DNA of 34,454 bases from NCBI GenBank assembly GCA_002718655.1, contig PBFM01000003.1, positions 9,959-44,412 on the forward strand. The letters are read 5' to 3'. The stretch is from Fidelibacterota bacterium (lineage in GTDB: Bacteria; Fidelibacterota; Marinisomatia; Marinisomatales; UBA1611). The notes under the pieces are model-generated. The model worked only from the letters and a program-made list of their open reading frames with translations. It did no database searches and was not told the DNA's origin. Made by a program: the position numbers and the translations under genes. This document shows, one piece after another, positions 1 to 8,936 of this stretch (positions are counted from its first letter, which is position 1; each line of letters opens with the position of its first letter).

Positions 1-599
1 ATTACCATTAATTTTACAACATCCATTTTTTCTGTCTTACCAAGCAATACCTCCATAGAGGTAACTCCTTTATCAAAAATACCACAAGGGATAATTCCAT
101 CATAATAGGATAAATCTGTATGAACGTTCAGAGAAAATCCATGCATGGTTACCCATCTAGTTAATCTTACTCCTTGCGATGCAATTTTCGCATCATCCAC
201 CCATACACCGGCCAAACCTTCAACTCTTTTCGCAATAATACCGTACTCATTAAGTACTTCAATCGTAACCTGTTCTAATGAACGCATATACCAATTAATG
301 CTTTTTTTATAATTTGAAAGGTTAATAATAGGATATCCAACTAGTTGCCCCGGACCGTGGAATGTTATATCACCTCCACGTTCAATACTAAACACCTCTA
401 CTGATTTGTCTCTACTTTGAAGTAAATGGTTAATTTCTGCATTTTTTCCTAATGTATAAACTGGCTCATGTTCTACCAATATTAGCATGTCATCAATTTC
501 ATTATTTATTCGTTTTGCTTGCATTTTTTTCTGAAAGCTCCAAACCTCCTCATATGGTTTTTTTCCAAGATCTAACACATTTATTTTAGTATTTTCCAT
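1..599 (-). CDS. lipB: Octanoyltransferase LipB (lipoyl(octanoyl) transferase), truncated at window edge
   Basis: Own translation of minus strand from ATG at 597-599: MENTKINVLDLGKKPYEEVW...EHEPVYTLGKNAEINHLL...RGGDITFHGPGQLVGYPI...DAKIASQGVRLTRWVTMHGFSLNV...GIIPCGI; LipB motifs RGG..TFHGPGQLVGYPI and PCGI. C-terminus lies outside the window. Confidence 0.93.
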   Translation of the reverse strand, partial: MENTKINVLDLGKKPYEEVWSFQKKMQAKRINNEIDDMLILVEHEPVYTLGKNAEINHLLQSRDKSVEVFSIERGGDITFHGPGQLVGYPIINLSNYKKSINWYMRSLEQVTIEVLNEYGIIAKRVEGLAGVWVDDAKIASQGVRLTRWVTMHGFSLNVHTDLSYYDGIIPCGIFDKGVTSMEVLLGKTEKMDVVKLMV

Positions 600-611
600 T
601 AGACTTCATTA

Positions 612-2000
612 TTACTGGTGAATGGATTGCCCATATGCATCCATCGCTGCTTCCATTATTGCTTCAGATAAAGTTGGATGTGCATGCATTGTTGTAGCAA
701 TATTTTCCCAAGTGGTTTCTAAAGCCTTTGCAATCCCAAGTTCAGCAATCATTTCTGTAGCTTCAGTGCCTACAATGTGAGCGCCTAACAATTCGCCATA
801 CTTATTATCAAAAATCAATTTGACAAATCCAGTTGTTTCTCCAACTGCCATTGCTTTCCCGCTTGCTTGGAAAAAAAATTTCCCAATTTTAATATCATAA
901 CCATCTTCTAAAGCTTGTTTTTCGGTCATACCTAATGACCCTATTTGAGGTTGGCAATATGTACAGCCAGGTATATTAGTTAAATCGATGGGATTGGTCT
1001 TCATTCCTATTGCATGCTCAACTGCAATATGGCCCTGCATAGAGGCAACATGCGCAAGCCAGGGTGGACCACAAACATCACCTATTGCATAAATGTTATC
1101 AAAATTGGTCTTGCAATATTCATCTACCTTTACACAGCCTGACTCGGTTTTAATACCAATTTTTTCCAATCCAATATTCTCGATATTTCCTACAACTCCT
1201 ATAGCCATTAAAACCTTATCTGATTCTAATAACAATTCTTTATTATCTTTGGTAGCGTGAACCCTTACTTTTGTTTTAAAAGATTTTATGTTCAAAACTT
1301 TTATAGCTTTAGTGATTTTTATTCCGGCTCTGATAAAGTTTTTTTCAAGCTCTTTGGATATGTCTTCATCTTCATTTGGTAATATTCTATCCATCATTTC
1401 AATTATGTGGACATTTGTTCCGAATTCATTAAAGTAATATGCAAATTCAATACCAATGGCTCCAGAGCCAATAATAATTAAATTCTTGGGAGGAGATTGG
1501 AGCATCATAGCCTCCTTAGAGCTAATAACTCTTTCACCATCAAATTTCATCCCAGAGAAAGTTCTTGGTCTCGCACCCGTCGCTATGATTATCTTATCCG
1601 TTTCGATTTTAATTTTCTTTTTCCCTTGATTTACAATTATCAAATTTTTTGAAAATAGCGTGCCTTTTCCATTAACATGTTTAATATTATTTTTTTTCAT
1701 TAGGAATTCAATACCTTTACTAAGGCGTGTAGATACTTCACGACTCCGCTTGACATTACTTTTAAAATCTACTTGATAATCTCCAACGCTTATTCCATAT
1801 TTTTTTGCATTTTTAATGATATTGTATACTTCTGCATTTTTTAATAGCGCCTTTGTGGGTATGCAACCCCAATTTAGGCATACTCCGCCTAATTTATCTT
1901 TATCTATGATGCATACTTTTTGACCTAATTGAGAAGCACGAATCGCAGCAACGTAACCCCCAGGACCTCCACCTAATACTGTAAGGTCAAATCGAGGCAT
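612..2000 (-). CDS. lpdA: Dihydrolipoyl dehydrogenase (E3)
   Basis: N-terminal FAD GGGPGGYVAA, redox disulfide GGVCLNWGCIPTKALL, NAD site IIGSGAIGIEFAY, C-terminal HAHPTLSEAIMEA. Confidence 0.95.
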   Translation of the reverse strand: MPRFDLTVLGGGPGGYVAAIRASQLGQKVCIIDKDKLGGVCLNWGCIPTKALLKNAEVYNIIKNAKKYGISVGDYQVDFKSNVKRSREVSTRLSKGIEFLMKKNNIKHVNGKGTLFSKNLIIVNQGKKKIKIETDKIIIATGARPRTFSGMKFDGERVISSKEAMMLQSPPKNLIIIGSGAIGIEFAYYFNEFGTNVHIIEMMDRILPNEDEDISKELEKNFIRAGIKITKAIKVLNIKSFKTKVRVHATKDNKELLLESDKVLMAIGVVGNIENIGLEKIGIKTESGCVKVDEYCKTNFDNIYAIGDVCGPPWLAHVASMQGHIAVEHAIGMKTNPIDLTNIPGCTYCQPQIGSLGMTEKQALEDGYDIKIGKFFFQASGKAMAVGETTGFVKLIFDNKYGELLGAHIVGTEATEMIAELGIAKALETTWENIATTMHAHPTLSEAIMEAAMDAYGQSIHQ

Positions 2001-2563
2001 TATTCAAATCGCCTATTAATTATAGATAAAAATTCTGATCGAGTCTCAGCTGAGTTCCTAAACTTTCCATGCATCGCACTTGTTGAAGTATAGCTACTCT
2101 GTTTTTGTACTCCTCTCATTTGCATGCACATATGCTGACCTTCCATGACAACAGCAACACCTTTTGGGGTTAGTATATTATTGACTGCATCTGCAATCTG
2201 GCTAGTCAGGCGCTCTTGCACCTGAAGCCTTCTTGAAAACATATCTATAATTCTTGGTATTTTGGACAATCCAATAACTTTTCCATTTGGTATGTATCCT
2301 ACATGCGCTTTTCCAAAAAATGGGATGAGATGATGTTCACACAGAGAAAAGAACTCTACATCTCTTACAATAACCATATCTTTTGCTTCTTCATTGAATA
2401 TTGCTTGGTTGACTATGTCATCTAAATTCTGCTTATATCCATGAGAAAAAAAGTCCCATGCCTTAGCAACTCTTTTAGGAGTTTTTAGAAGACCTTCCCT
2501 TTCAGGATTCTCACCAATTTCTTTTAACAACTGTTTTGTTATTTTTGCAATTTTTTCTTCCAT
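2000..2563 (-). CDS. folE: GTP cyclohydrolase I FolE (start trimmed to internal Met, [10 protein letters not shown])
   Basis: Motifs [35 protein letters not shown] and [12 protein letters not shown]. Track ORF begins at 2623, but the ATG at 2561-2563 is preceded by GAGGAGTGATGAA (RBS-like) and avoids overlap with the upstream gene. Stop overlaps lpdA start (TAATG). Confidence 0.94.
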   Translation of the reverse strand: MEEKIAKITKQLLKEIGENPEREGLLKTPKRVAKAWDFFSHGYKQNLDDIVNQAIFNEEAKDMVIVRDVEFFSLCEHHLIPFFGKAHVGYIPNGKVIGLSKIPRIIDMFSRRLQVQERLTSQIADAVNNILTPKGVAVVMEGQHMCMQMRGVQKQSSYTSTSAMHGKFRNSAETRSEFLSIINRRFE

Positions 2564-2567
2564 TTCA

Positions 2568-3224
2568 TCACTCCTCAACAATCGCGATATCAATTTTCCC
2601 CTTAAGAAGATGTATAATCCCATAGATGATTGGCGTATCGATAAAGGCCATCAACATTTTAAATAACCAACCATCTATTATTGCCGAAACTAGTTGACTA
2701 GAATCCCAAACTCCGATGAAAAGTATACAAATTACAAGAGTGGTGTCTACAAGTTGCGATGCAATGGTTGAACCATTATTCCTTAACCAAAGATGTTTCC
2801 CATTCGTAAGCTTTTTCCAAAAATGAAATATTCTAACATCTATGAACTGAGCAAACAAGTACGCAACCATTGATGCAGCTATCAACCTCCAAGCGTTTTG
2901 AAAAACAGAATTATAGATAGAATCATTTACAATAGATTCTGGAATGGCTTCAAATTGTGAACCAAGCCACAAAAATATTAAAACAAACATAGAAGCAATG
3001 AACCCAGAAAAAACTACAAGATTTGCTTTTTTTTGCCCATATAATTCAGAAATCAAATCAGTAACTAAAAATGTTAATGGGTAAGGTAAAATACCAGCAG
3101 ATACTATGAAAACTTTAAATCCAAGATCTACAGTAACAAATTTATTTGCTATGAGATTACAGGTAACTAATGAAGCAATAAATATTCCAGAAAGAATGAT
3201 ATAGAATTGATCTTTAAATTTCAT
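2568..3224 (-). CDS. yhhQ: Queuosine precursor transporter (YhhQ family, formerly DUF165/VUT)
   Basis: Multi-TM protein with [10 protein letters not shown]-like N-terminus ([43 protein letters not shown]) and SQLVDTTL motif typical of the family; neighbour of queD-like gene. Confidence 0.85.
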   Translation of the reverse strand: MKFKDQFYIILSGIFIASLVTCNLIANKFVTVDLGFKVFIVSAGILPYPLTFLVTDLISELYGQKKANLVVFSGFIASMFVLIFLWLGSQFEAIPESIVNDSIYNSVFQNAWRLIAASMVAYLFAQFIDVRIFHFWKKLTNGKHLWLRNNGSTIASQLVDTTLVICILFIGVWDSSQLVSAIIDGWLFKMLMAFIDTPIIYGIIHLLKGKIDIAIVEE

Positions 3225-3637
3225 TGGCTAGTCGGACCATAATAATCAGTTTGAATTGTGGGTGTTTCAACAAGTCTGATTTTGTGTAGTTTTGCTTTTT
3301 TAAAATCTTTAACGATTTGGTCCCATATCCAAATTACAAGCATTTCCGATGAGGGTTGTTTGTCTTTGAACCATTCAATATCTTGTTCAATTTGGGAATG
3401 ATCTAAAATATTGATAACATTTGATTTTACAATTTGATTAAGATGTGGTAAATCAACTAACCAGCCAGTATCAGAATTCACTGGTCCAGTAACCGATACT
3501 TCTAAAACATAGTTGTGACCATGGTTATTATAATCCTTACCAAAAACTTTAAGATTTTGTTCTTGATTCCAATACTCATTCCCATATTTGTGTGAAGCAC
3601 AAAAGTGATATTTCTTTGTTAGTATAGGATTAGCCAT
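3221..3637 (-). CDS. 6-pyruvoyl-tetrahydropterin synthase / 6-carboxytetrahydropterin synthase (QueD-like) family protein
   Basis: FCASHKY...FGKDYNNHGHNYVLEV, TGWLVDLPHL, ILDHSQI, VETPTIQTDYYGP: Zn-ligand His residues, Asp-His and Glu conserved; canonical catalytic Cys position is Asp. Confidence 0.85.
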   Translation of the reverse strand: MANPILTKKYHFCASHKYGNEYWNQEQNLKVFGKDYNNHGHNYVLEVSVTGPVNSDTGWLVDLPHLNQIVKSNVINILDHSQIEQDIEWFKDKQPSSEMLVIWIWDQIVKDFKKAKLHKIRLVETPTIQTDYYGPTSQ

Positions 3638-3682
3638 ATTTATTTTATAGAGATATCATTGATACACATTTATCTAAATACG

Positions 3683-3709
3683 TCATCATAAAAGCATACC
3701 AGATGATGA
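3683..3709 (-). other. Hairpin-forming inverted repeat in the presumed leader of the queD-folE operon
   Basis: TCATCAT-n13-ATGATGA, exact 7-bp arms, about 46-72 nt upstream of the queD-like ATG in a 263-bp noncoding gap. Confidence 0.35.
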
Positions 3710-3900
3710 TAATTATTATGATATTTTAAATATTCAACTCTTAGTCTTTGTATAATTTAAACTAGATATGTGATTTTATTAAAACCATTAAATAAATTTG
3801 ATTATTTGTAAAAAAATAATATCCAAGTTGTATTTTATTTGTAAAGGTTAGAATATCTTTAATAAAGCAATATCCATTTTATTTATCAAATTTAATTGTT

Positions 3901-4251
3901 TCATGCGATTAACTCGGACACTAGGGTTGGGATATTTTTAACAAGGCTTGCTCTTGAAATAATTACATCGCATCCAGCAGATCGAAATTTTAATGCATCT
4001 TTATTATTCACAATATTCATAGTCCCAATTATTTTCAATCCTTTTCTACGTAGCTCTGAAATCAGGCCAACAGATGCAAAAACCTTCTCATCTAAATCAA
4101 TAATTGACATTTTTGTATTTTTACTAAAATCATTCGGATCAGTGTTTTCATCAGTGAATTCAATATGACGATCGATATCAATACATGCTGCAGATAATTT
4201 TGAAGCTAGCTCAAAATCTTTGACAAAAAGTATTACTTCAATCATTTTCAC
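3901..4251 (-). CDS. Degenerate response-regulator receiver-like (pseudo-REC) small protein
   Basis: beta/alpha pattern IEVILFVKDFELASKL...MSIIDLDE...GLKIIGTMNIVNNKDALKFRSAGCDVIISRASL resembling a CheY fold with incomplete acidic pocket and no canonical KP; ATGA overlap with upstream DUF309 gene. Confidence 0.5.
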   Translation of the reverse strand: MKMIEVILFVKDFELASKLSAACIDIDRHIEFTDENTDPNDFSKNTKMSIIDLDEKVFASVGLISELRRKGLKIIGTMNIVNNKDALKFRSAGCDVIISRASLVKNIPTLVSELIA

Positions 4252-4613
4252 TCCAAATTAGGTACCAATTCCCAATCAAAATCAGTTGGATTATTAAGAT
4301 CATCATATGCCTGTGCAATGATTTTTATTTGACCTAATAATTTTTTAATATTTATTCCACGTTGAATGCCATTGTATAATTGAAATTTATCATTAGCCTT
4401 ATTTAATAAACTTTTCGCACCAATTAAATTCCCATTCCCCATATGAACAAAACTAACAGATAATTGAATTAAACCCTGAATAAATTTCTTGTCTTCTAAA
4501 TAATAATCTGACCATAAATCTTCCCAAGATTCATGAGCCTCAAAATATTCTTTTGATTTAAAGAATTTGATACCATCTTCAAATAATTTTTCTTTTTTCT
4601 CTTCTTCATTCAC
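4248..4613 (-). CDS. DUF309 domain-containing protein
   Basis: YFEAHESWEDLWSDYYLEDKKFIQGLIQLSVSFVHMGNGNLIGAKSLL: the FEAHE.WE..W...QG.IQ...a..h...gn..GA..LL pattern of DUF309. Confidence 0.85.
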   Translation of the reverse strand: MNEEEKKEKLFEDGIKFFKSKEYFEAHESWEDLWSDYYLEDKKFIQGLIQLSVSFVHMGNGNLIGAKSLLNKANDKFQLYNGIQRGINIKKLLGQIKIIAQAYDDLNNPTDFDWELVPNLE

Positions 4614-5454
4614 TAATCTTTACCTCATTTTTTACCTGAAAATGTTTTCCATTTTTATGCACTGTACAAGCTTGCATATTTGGGTCATGTTCAAAAAATA
4701 ATATCCATTTTTCGTATTCCATCTTTGGTAACAGTTTTTGTTTTTCATCTATTGTTTTTAATGGTTGGACATCATATGCCATAACCCAAGGTACTGCAAC
4801 ATGAGATGAAAGTGGGAAAATATCTGCTCCAAAAAATAATTTTTTTTCCCCATCAGATATGACCGGATGGAGCAAACCTGGAGTATGACCATAGGTCAAA
4901 TGCGTATCAATACCCTTAATGAAAGATTCTTTTCCATCCACAACCTCCACCATAGAATTCTCTGCTAATACTTTCCAATCATTTTCGATGAAACTTCCTG
5001 CATCTTTTTGGCTTGGATGGTTCGCAAGCTCCCAATTTTCTTTTGTGACCCAATACTTTGCATTTGGAAAGGTTGGTACTATTTTGCCTGATTCGTATTT
5101 TGTATTACCTCCAATGTGATCAAAATGTAAATGGGTACATATTACATCAGTAATATCCTCTGGAAAAAAGCCATATTTATTTAATGAATTTTCAATACTG
5201 TACTTTCTAGTATCAATTTTATAAATATTTTTATACTTCTCCTCCCATTTAGTTCCATTACCAGTGTCTACAAGAATGTTTCTATTTTCATTTGAAAGTA
5301 ATAATGATCTAGTTACCATACTTATTCGATTAGCATCATCTGCAGGGCTGTGTTTTTCCCATATGGGTTTCGGAATAATCCCAAACATTGCACCTCCATC
5401 CAAACCAAATTCTGAGGTTTCAATACTAAATAGTTCAAATTCTCCAATTCTCAT
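4606..5454 (-). CDS. MBL-fold metallo-hydrolase
   Basis: Metallo-beta-lactamase motif CTHLHFDHIGG, then YGHTPG, FGADIF, FEHDP. Confidence 0.9.
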   Translation of the reverse strand: MRIGEFELFSIETSEFGLDGGAMFGIIPKPIWEKHSPADDANRISMVTRSLLLSNENRNILVDTGNGTKWEEKYKNIYKIDTRKYSIENSLNKYGFFPEDITDVICTHLHFDHIGGNTKYESGKIVPTFPNAKYWVTKENWELANHPSQKDAGSFIENDWKVLAENSMVEVVDGKESFIKGIDTHLTYGHTPGLLHPVISDGEKKLFFGADIFPLSSHVAVPWVMAYDVQPLKTIDEKQKLLPKMEYEKWILFFEHDPNMQACTVHKNGKHFQVKNEVKISE

Positions 5455-6431
5455 TAATTTAAAAGATAGTTAAATCTTGAGCCTATGTAATCAATTTCAT
5501 GTCTTTCAATACTAGCACTAATTGAACGAACAGCTTCTAAAGTTAATAAATCTGTTGCTATAACGCTCTTTGTTTCTTTTTTATTAATTATTTTTTCAGC
5601 TAATTCAATAAATGATAATTTATTACTATCGTTCAAAAAATGATTATCTAATAATTTTACTTCCTCTAATCCACTAAATTTTATTTCACCAAGCCAGTAA
5701 CTTAATTCACGCTTATATCCCCTAATCCTTACATATTCCCCTTCCCATATTCGGTTCATAGCAGCAAATAGGACAATATCTCCAGTTTTAATTATTCCCC
5801 TTTTGATTTGATTAGGACTAATGTTCACTGAAGCATGCGGAGATTCTAATTGAATTTTTTTAATTTGTTCAAAAATACATTTAATGAATATCCAATTATC
5901 TTCTCTTTTTTCTTGAAATTGATATCCTCTCAAAAGATGGTTAATGAAAGAAGCGCAATCAAATGAGTTTTGCAGTGCTAGTTCTACAAGTGCATCCAAT
6001 GTTGCTCTTGATTTATCCGATGCAATAAATGTTTGGGCCATAACATTTTCTGCCTTTTCCCAGTCACCAGTTTGACATAATTCTTCAAGATCACTCACAA
6101 AAATGCTTTGACCTAATCCCCTTTTTTGCACCTCAATTAAACTATCTTGATCATTATATCGAAATTCAAATTCAAATAAATAACGAATTGCAAATTCTAA
6201 TAATGTTTTAGAAGGATTCCTTTTATCATCTCCAATGAAATTTTTTATTGAGTTAACAATACAGATAGGATGCAAAGTTGGATCACCGGTGTAAGATACC
6301 TTTGCACTTGCGTATATAAGTTCATAAATAAAATCAATTAAAGACTGACCCGTTAATTTTGAAGAAATGGCACTGCTACATATATTTAAATCTTTATTTA
6401 TCAAGGCGGATCGAATGTCAAAATCATCCAT
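5454..6431 (-). CDS. Hypothetical protein, 325 aa, function unknown
   Basis: Intact 325-aa ORF in a tight operon (TAATG overlap with MBL gene, 6-nt gap to the next upstream gene); no family recognised by eye. Predicted mostly helical; contains GDPTLHPICIVNSIKNFIGDD. Confidence 0.75.
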   Translation of the reverse strand: MDDFDIRSALINKDLNICSSAISSKLTGQSLIDFIYELIYASAKVSYTGDPTLHPICIVNSIKNFIGDDKRNPSKTLLEFAIRYLFEFEFRYNDQDSLIEVQKRGLGQSIFVSDLEELCQTGDWEKAENVMAQTFIASDKSRATLDALVELALQNSFDCASFINHLLRGYQFQEKREDNWIFIKCIFEQIKKIQLESPHASVNISPNQIKRGIIKTGDIVLFAAMNRIWEGEYVRIRGYKRELSYWLGEIKFSGLEEVKLLDNHFLNDSNKLSFIELAEKIINKKETKSVIATDLLTLEAVRSISASIERHEIDYIGSRFNYLLN

Positions 6432-6437
6432 TGAAAT

Positions 6438-7103
6438 TTACTTTTTCTTTTTTTCCGATTTCCCTAAATACATAAATAATTGTGTTGATAAACCAACCGC
6501 AGTAGAATATTGAGTCGGCCATCCAATATTAGAATCTTTGTGGGGATAATCTTTGTTTTCTGGATTAAGACCGGATCTGAAATCATGAAAGTATCCAAAT
6601 TCAAACCCCCATCTATAGTTTAATCTTTTTCCTAGCAAGAAACCAAATCGTATACTTTGATTATCGCCTGGACCAGTTCTATCATATCTGCCATCTGGAA
6701 CAATCATGCATCTAACTCCAGTCCAACCAACATTAAATGGACTTGGCTTGCCATTTCGCAAACCTCCTTTAAACATATAATATGTAAAATCAAGACTAGA
6801 GTTTGCAGAAATACTGTATGCTATATTTAGTACATCCCATTTTCTATCCCTTTTTCTAAGGACTCTATTAATATCGATTCCTGTTCCTGAGAGCGGAAGT
6901 CCAAATTTTAGTCCAATATCAGTATATCTATCTAAACCGCGTCTGAACCAAAGAACAGGTAGGATATTTTCTATGGAAATGGTAAAACCTGTATTGGTCT
7001 CTCCTTTTACAGGCATTTGCGGCAACACTGGTGGATGTGAGGTGCATCCAACACACCAAATGATAATAAAAAGGTATTGAAGCCTAGGATTACGAAAAAT
7101 CAT
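6438..7103 (-). CDS. Putative outer-membrane-associated lipoprotein
   Basis: N-terminus MIFRNPRLQYLFIIIWCVGCTSHPP has a lipobox-like CVGC; C-terminal alternating aromatic strands (IRFGFLLGKRLNYRWGFEFGYFHDF) suggest beta-rich structure. Confidence 0.65.
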   Translation of the reverse strand: MIFRNPRLQYLFIIIWCVGCTSHPPVLPQMPVKGETNTGFTISIENILPVLWFRRGLDRYTDIGLKFGLPLSGTGIDINRVLRKRDRKWDVLNIAYSISANSSLDFTYYMFKGGLRNGKPSPFNVGWTGVRCMIVPDGRYDRTGPGDNQSIRFGFLLGKRLNYRWGFEFGYFHDFRSGLNPENKDYPHKDSNIGWPTQYSTAVGLSTQLFMYLGKSEKKKK

Positions 7104-7163
7104 ATTATATGAAAATACATAAAACTCTTAGACATTAAAAACTAAAAGGGTTAAATATAATAC

Positions 7164-8936
7164 CTATTTCAAGTAAAGCATTTTTCGACTAATAACGGTT
7201 GGTGGGATTTCATTAACTTGGGCTTGTAATGTGACAAAATATATCCCAGTTGAGTGCCCTTCTCCATTCCAAAGATAACTATAAGTTCCTGAATTAACAT
7301 ATTCAGAATCTAGTAATTTATCATAAATACGTCCAGTAGCATCAGAGACAAATAAGCTGATAATTGCATTTTCAATTAAATCAAATGAAATCTTTGTTTG
7401 TCCATTAAATGGGTTTGGATAATTTTGATAAAGGACAAATAACTCCGGTACCATTGATTTAGAATAATCATCAAAAATAGTATTATTTGATAATCCACTT
7501 GTTTGTGCTTCAGAATAGTGCCAGTCTCCACCATCTGGCATACGGCTAATTGCAAATGGGATTGAATCTAAAACTATATATTCAAGTGTTCTTTGATTTC
7601 CCTCATAACTCATTGAGTTTAAGGACAAGATAGTTGGAAAATCTAATTCAGGCGAAAGCGTAAAAGAAGAGTCAAAATAATTCACTTTAAATTCAATCAA
7701 TGGATCAAAATTCCAAATAACACTATCATTAAAAGAAATAAAATAATCAAATTGTAAACTTGATTTTGCAGCAAGTTCAACATTTATATTTCGTTTGTGC
7801 GAATTCCATGTTATCTCATTCAGCCATAGTTCAGTTTTTTCATTTTCAACTTTCACAGGATTATGCACATCGAAAGGTATAATGTCACCATTAAGGGTAT
7901 ATGTTATCAATGAATCAACCATTAAAGGACAATGCTGAATGAAAATATCATCCATTATGATATCAACATAATTCCAATAATCGGGGACAATGATAGAAAA
8001 CGAATTTGAATCTAGTATTATAAAATTTTGGAGGTCTATGTATTCATCTTCAAATAAAAGAAATAATTCACTAAGGTCTAATTGTTCTGGATGAAAAACA
8101 AATAAATCCAATGTTATGTTTTTTTCAATCCCACGTCTTGCGCCTATTATCCTAATTGGCTCAATAGTTTGGAATAAATCTTGAGCGAAAGGAAATTCCG
8201 CATAAAGCAATTTCCAATTTTGTTTAACTCTATCAATCTCAAAATTTAATTCTCTCTCCCACTCTGTTGGGCTAAGGTATAATTGGTTACTGTAATAGCT
8301 ACCAGTATTTATAATGTTTTCAAAAATATTTGATTCCAGCATTATATCATTTATTAAAGGTATTACCGGAGTGATGGAGTTAAAAAAAACCAAGGGAAAA
8401 GTTTCTATCCAGTTGTGGCGTGAGGAGAGATCTGAATCTATCAAATCAAAAATGGACTCAAAATCTATATCAATATCTTGATTTTCCAATTTTCTCATTA
8501 ATTCTGCATATAATATATCAGCAACACTTATATGGCTTGTATCATAATTTATTATCCCAGAATAGGGCAAACATGTCCCAAAATGTGGTGTGATTATGTC
8601 ACTAAAGTATACTGATTCGTTAACGTCGATTATCTTAATCTTAAAAAAATACCGGGTATCTGGTATGCAGTTAGAATAAAGAAATTTTGAATTGTTAGCA
8701 CTAATGGTTGATAATAACTGGAACTCTTTTTGCCCAAATTCTTTTACATAGATATAGACTTCCTTACTCATTACTGAATCGGGAACTTCCCAAGTTAAAA
8801 GCAGTGAACCCTGCCCATCATTTATAGTAAGATCAATATCGGTTGTCACCAACTTCTCATCAATATTTATAGTATCAGCATTTATTACGCTAACACTAAA
8901 ATAGATGATAATTACACTTTTTAAGAATACTTTCAT
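7164..8936 (-). CDS. Secreted protein with N-terminal Fn3-like region and C-terminal T9SS type A sorting domain
   Basis: Signal peptide MKVFLKSVIIIYFSVSVINA; Fn3-like LLTWEVPDSVMSKEVYIYVKEFG; C-terminus YQNYPNPFNGQTKISFDL...GTYSYLWNGEGHSTGIYFVTLQ...KMLYLK. Confidence 0.85.
   Translation of the reverse strand: MKVFLKSVIIIYFSVSVINADTINIDEKLVTTDIDLTINDGQGSLLLTWEVPDSVMSKEVYIYVKEFGQKEFQLLSTISANNSKFLYSNCIPDTRYFFKIKIIDVNESVYFSDIITPHFGTCLPYSGIINYDTSHISVADILYAELMRKLENQDIDIDFESIFDLIDSDLSSRHNWIETFPLVFFNSITPVIPLINDIMLESNIFENIINTGSYYSNQLYLSPTEWERELNFEIDRVKQNWKLLYAEFPFAQDLFQTIEPIRIIGARRGIEKNITLDLFVFHPEQLDLSELFLLFEDEYIDLQNFIILDSNSFSIIVPDYWNYVDIIMDDIFIQHCPLMVDSLITYTLNGDIIPFDVHNPVKVENEKTELWLNEITWNSHKRNINVELAAKSSLQFDYFISFNDSVIWNFDPLIEFKVNYFDSSFTLSPELDFPTILSLNSMSYEGNQRTLEYIVLDSIPFAISRMPDGGDWHYSEAQTSGLSNNTIFDDYSKSMVPELFVLYQNYPNPFNGQTKISFDLIENAIISLFVSDATGRIYDKLLDSEYVNSGTYSYLWNGEGHSTGIYFVTLQAQVNEIPPTVISRKMLYLK

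Noticed and set aside
2564-2623. N-terminal extension of the folE ORF ([20 protein letters not shown])
   Set aside because: Overlaps the 3' end of the transporter gene and lacks homology-like character; internal Met has a good Shine-Dalgarno.
3638-3900. preQ1 riboswitch upstream of queD
   Set aside because: The gap has a hairpin but I could not find the preQ1-I consensus or its A-rich tail; kept only as an unassigned leader structure.
3896-4168. 90-aa plus-strand ORF over the pseudo-receiver gene
   Set aside because: Competes with the minus-strand ORF that shows operon overlap and a receiver-like fold pattern; no protein-like motif.
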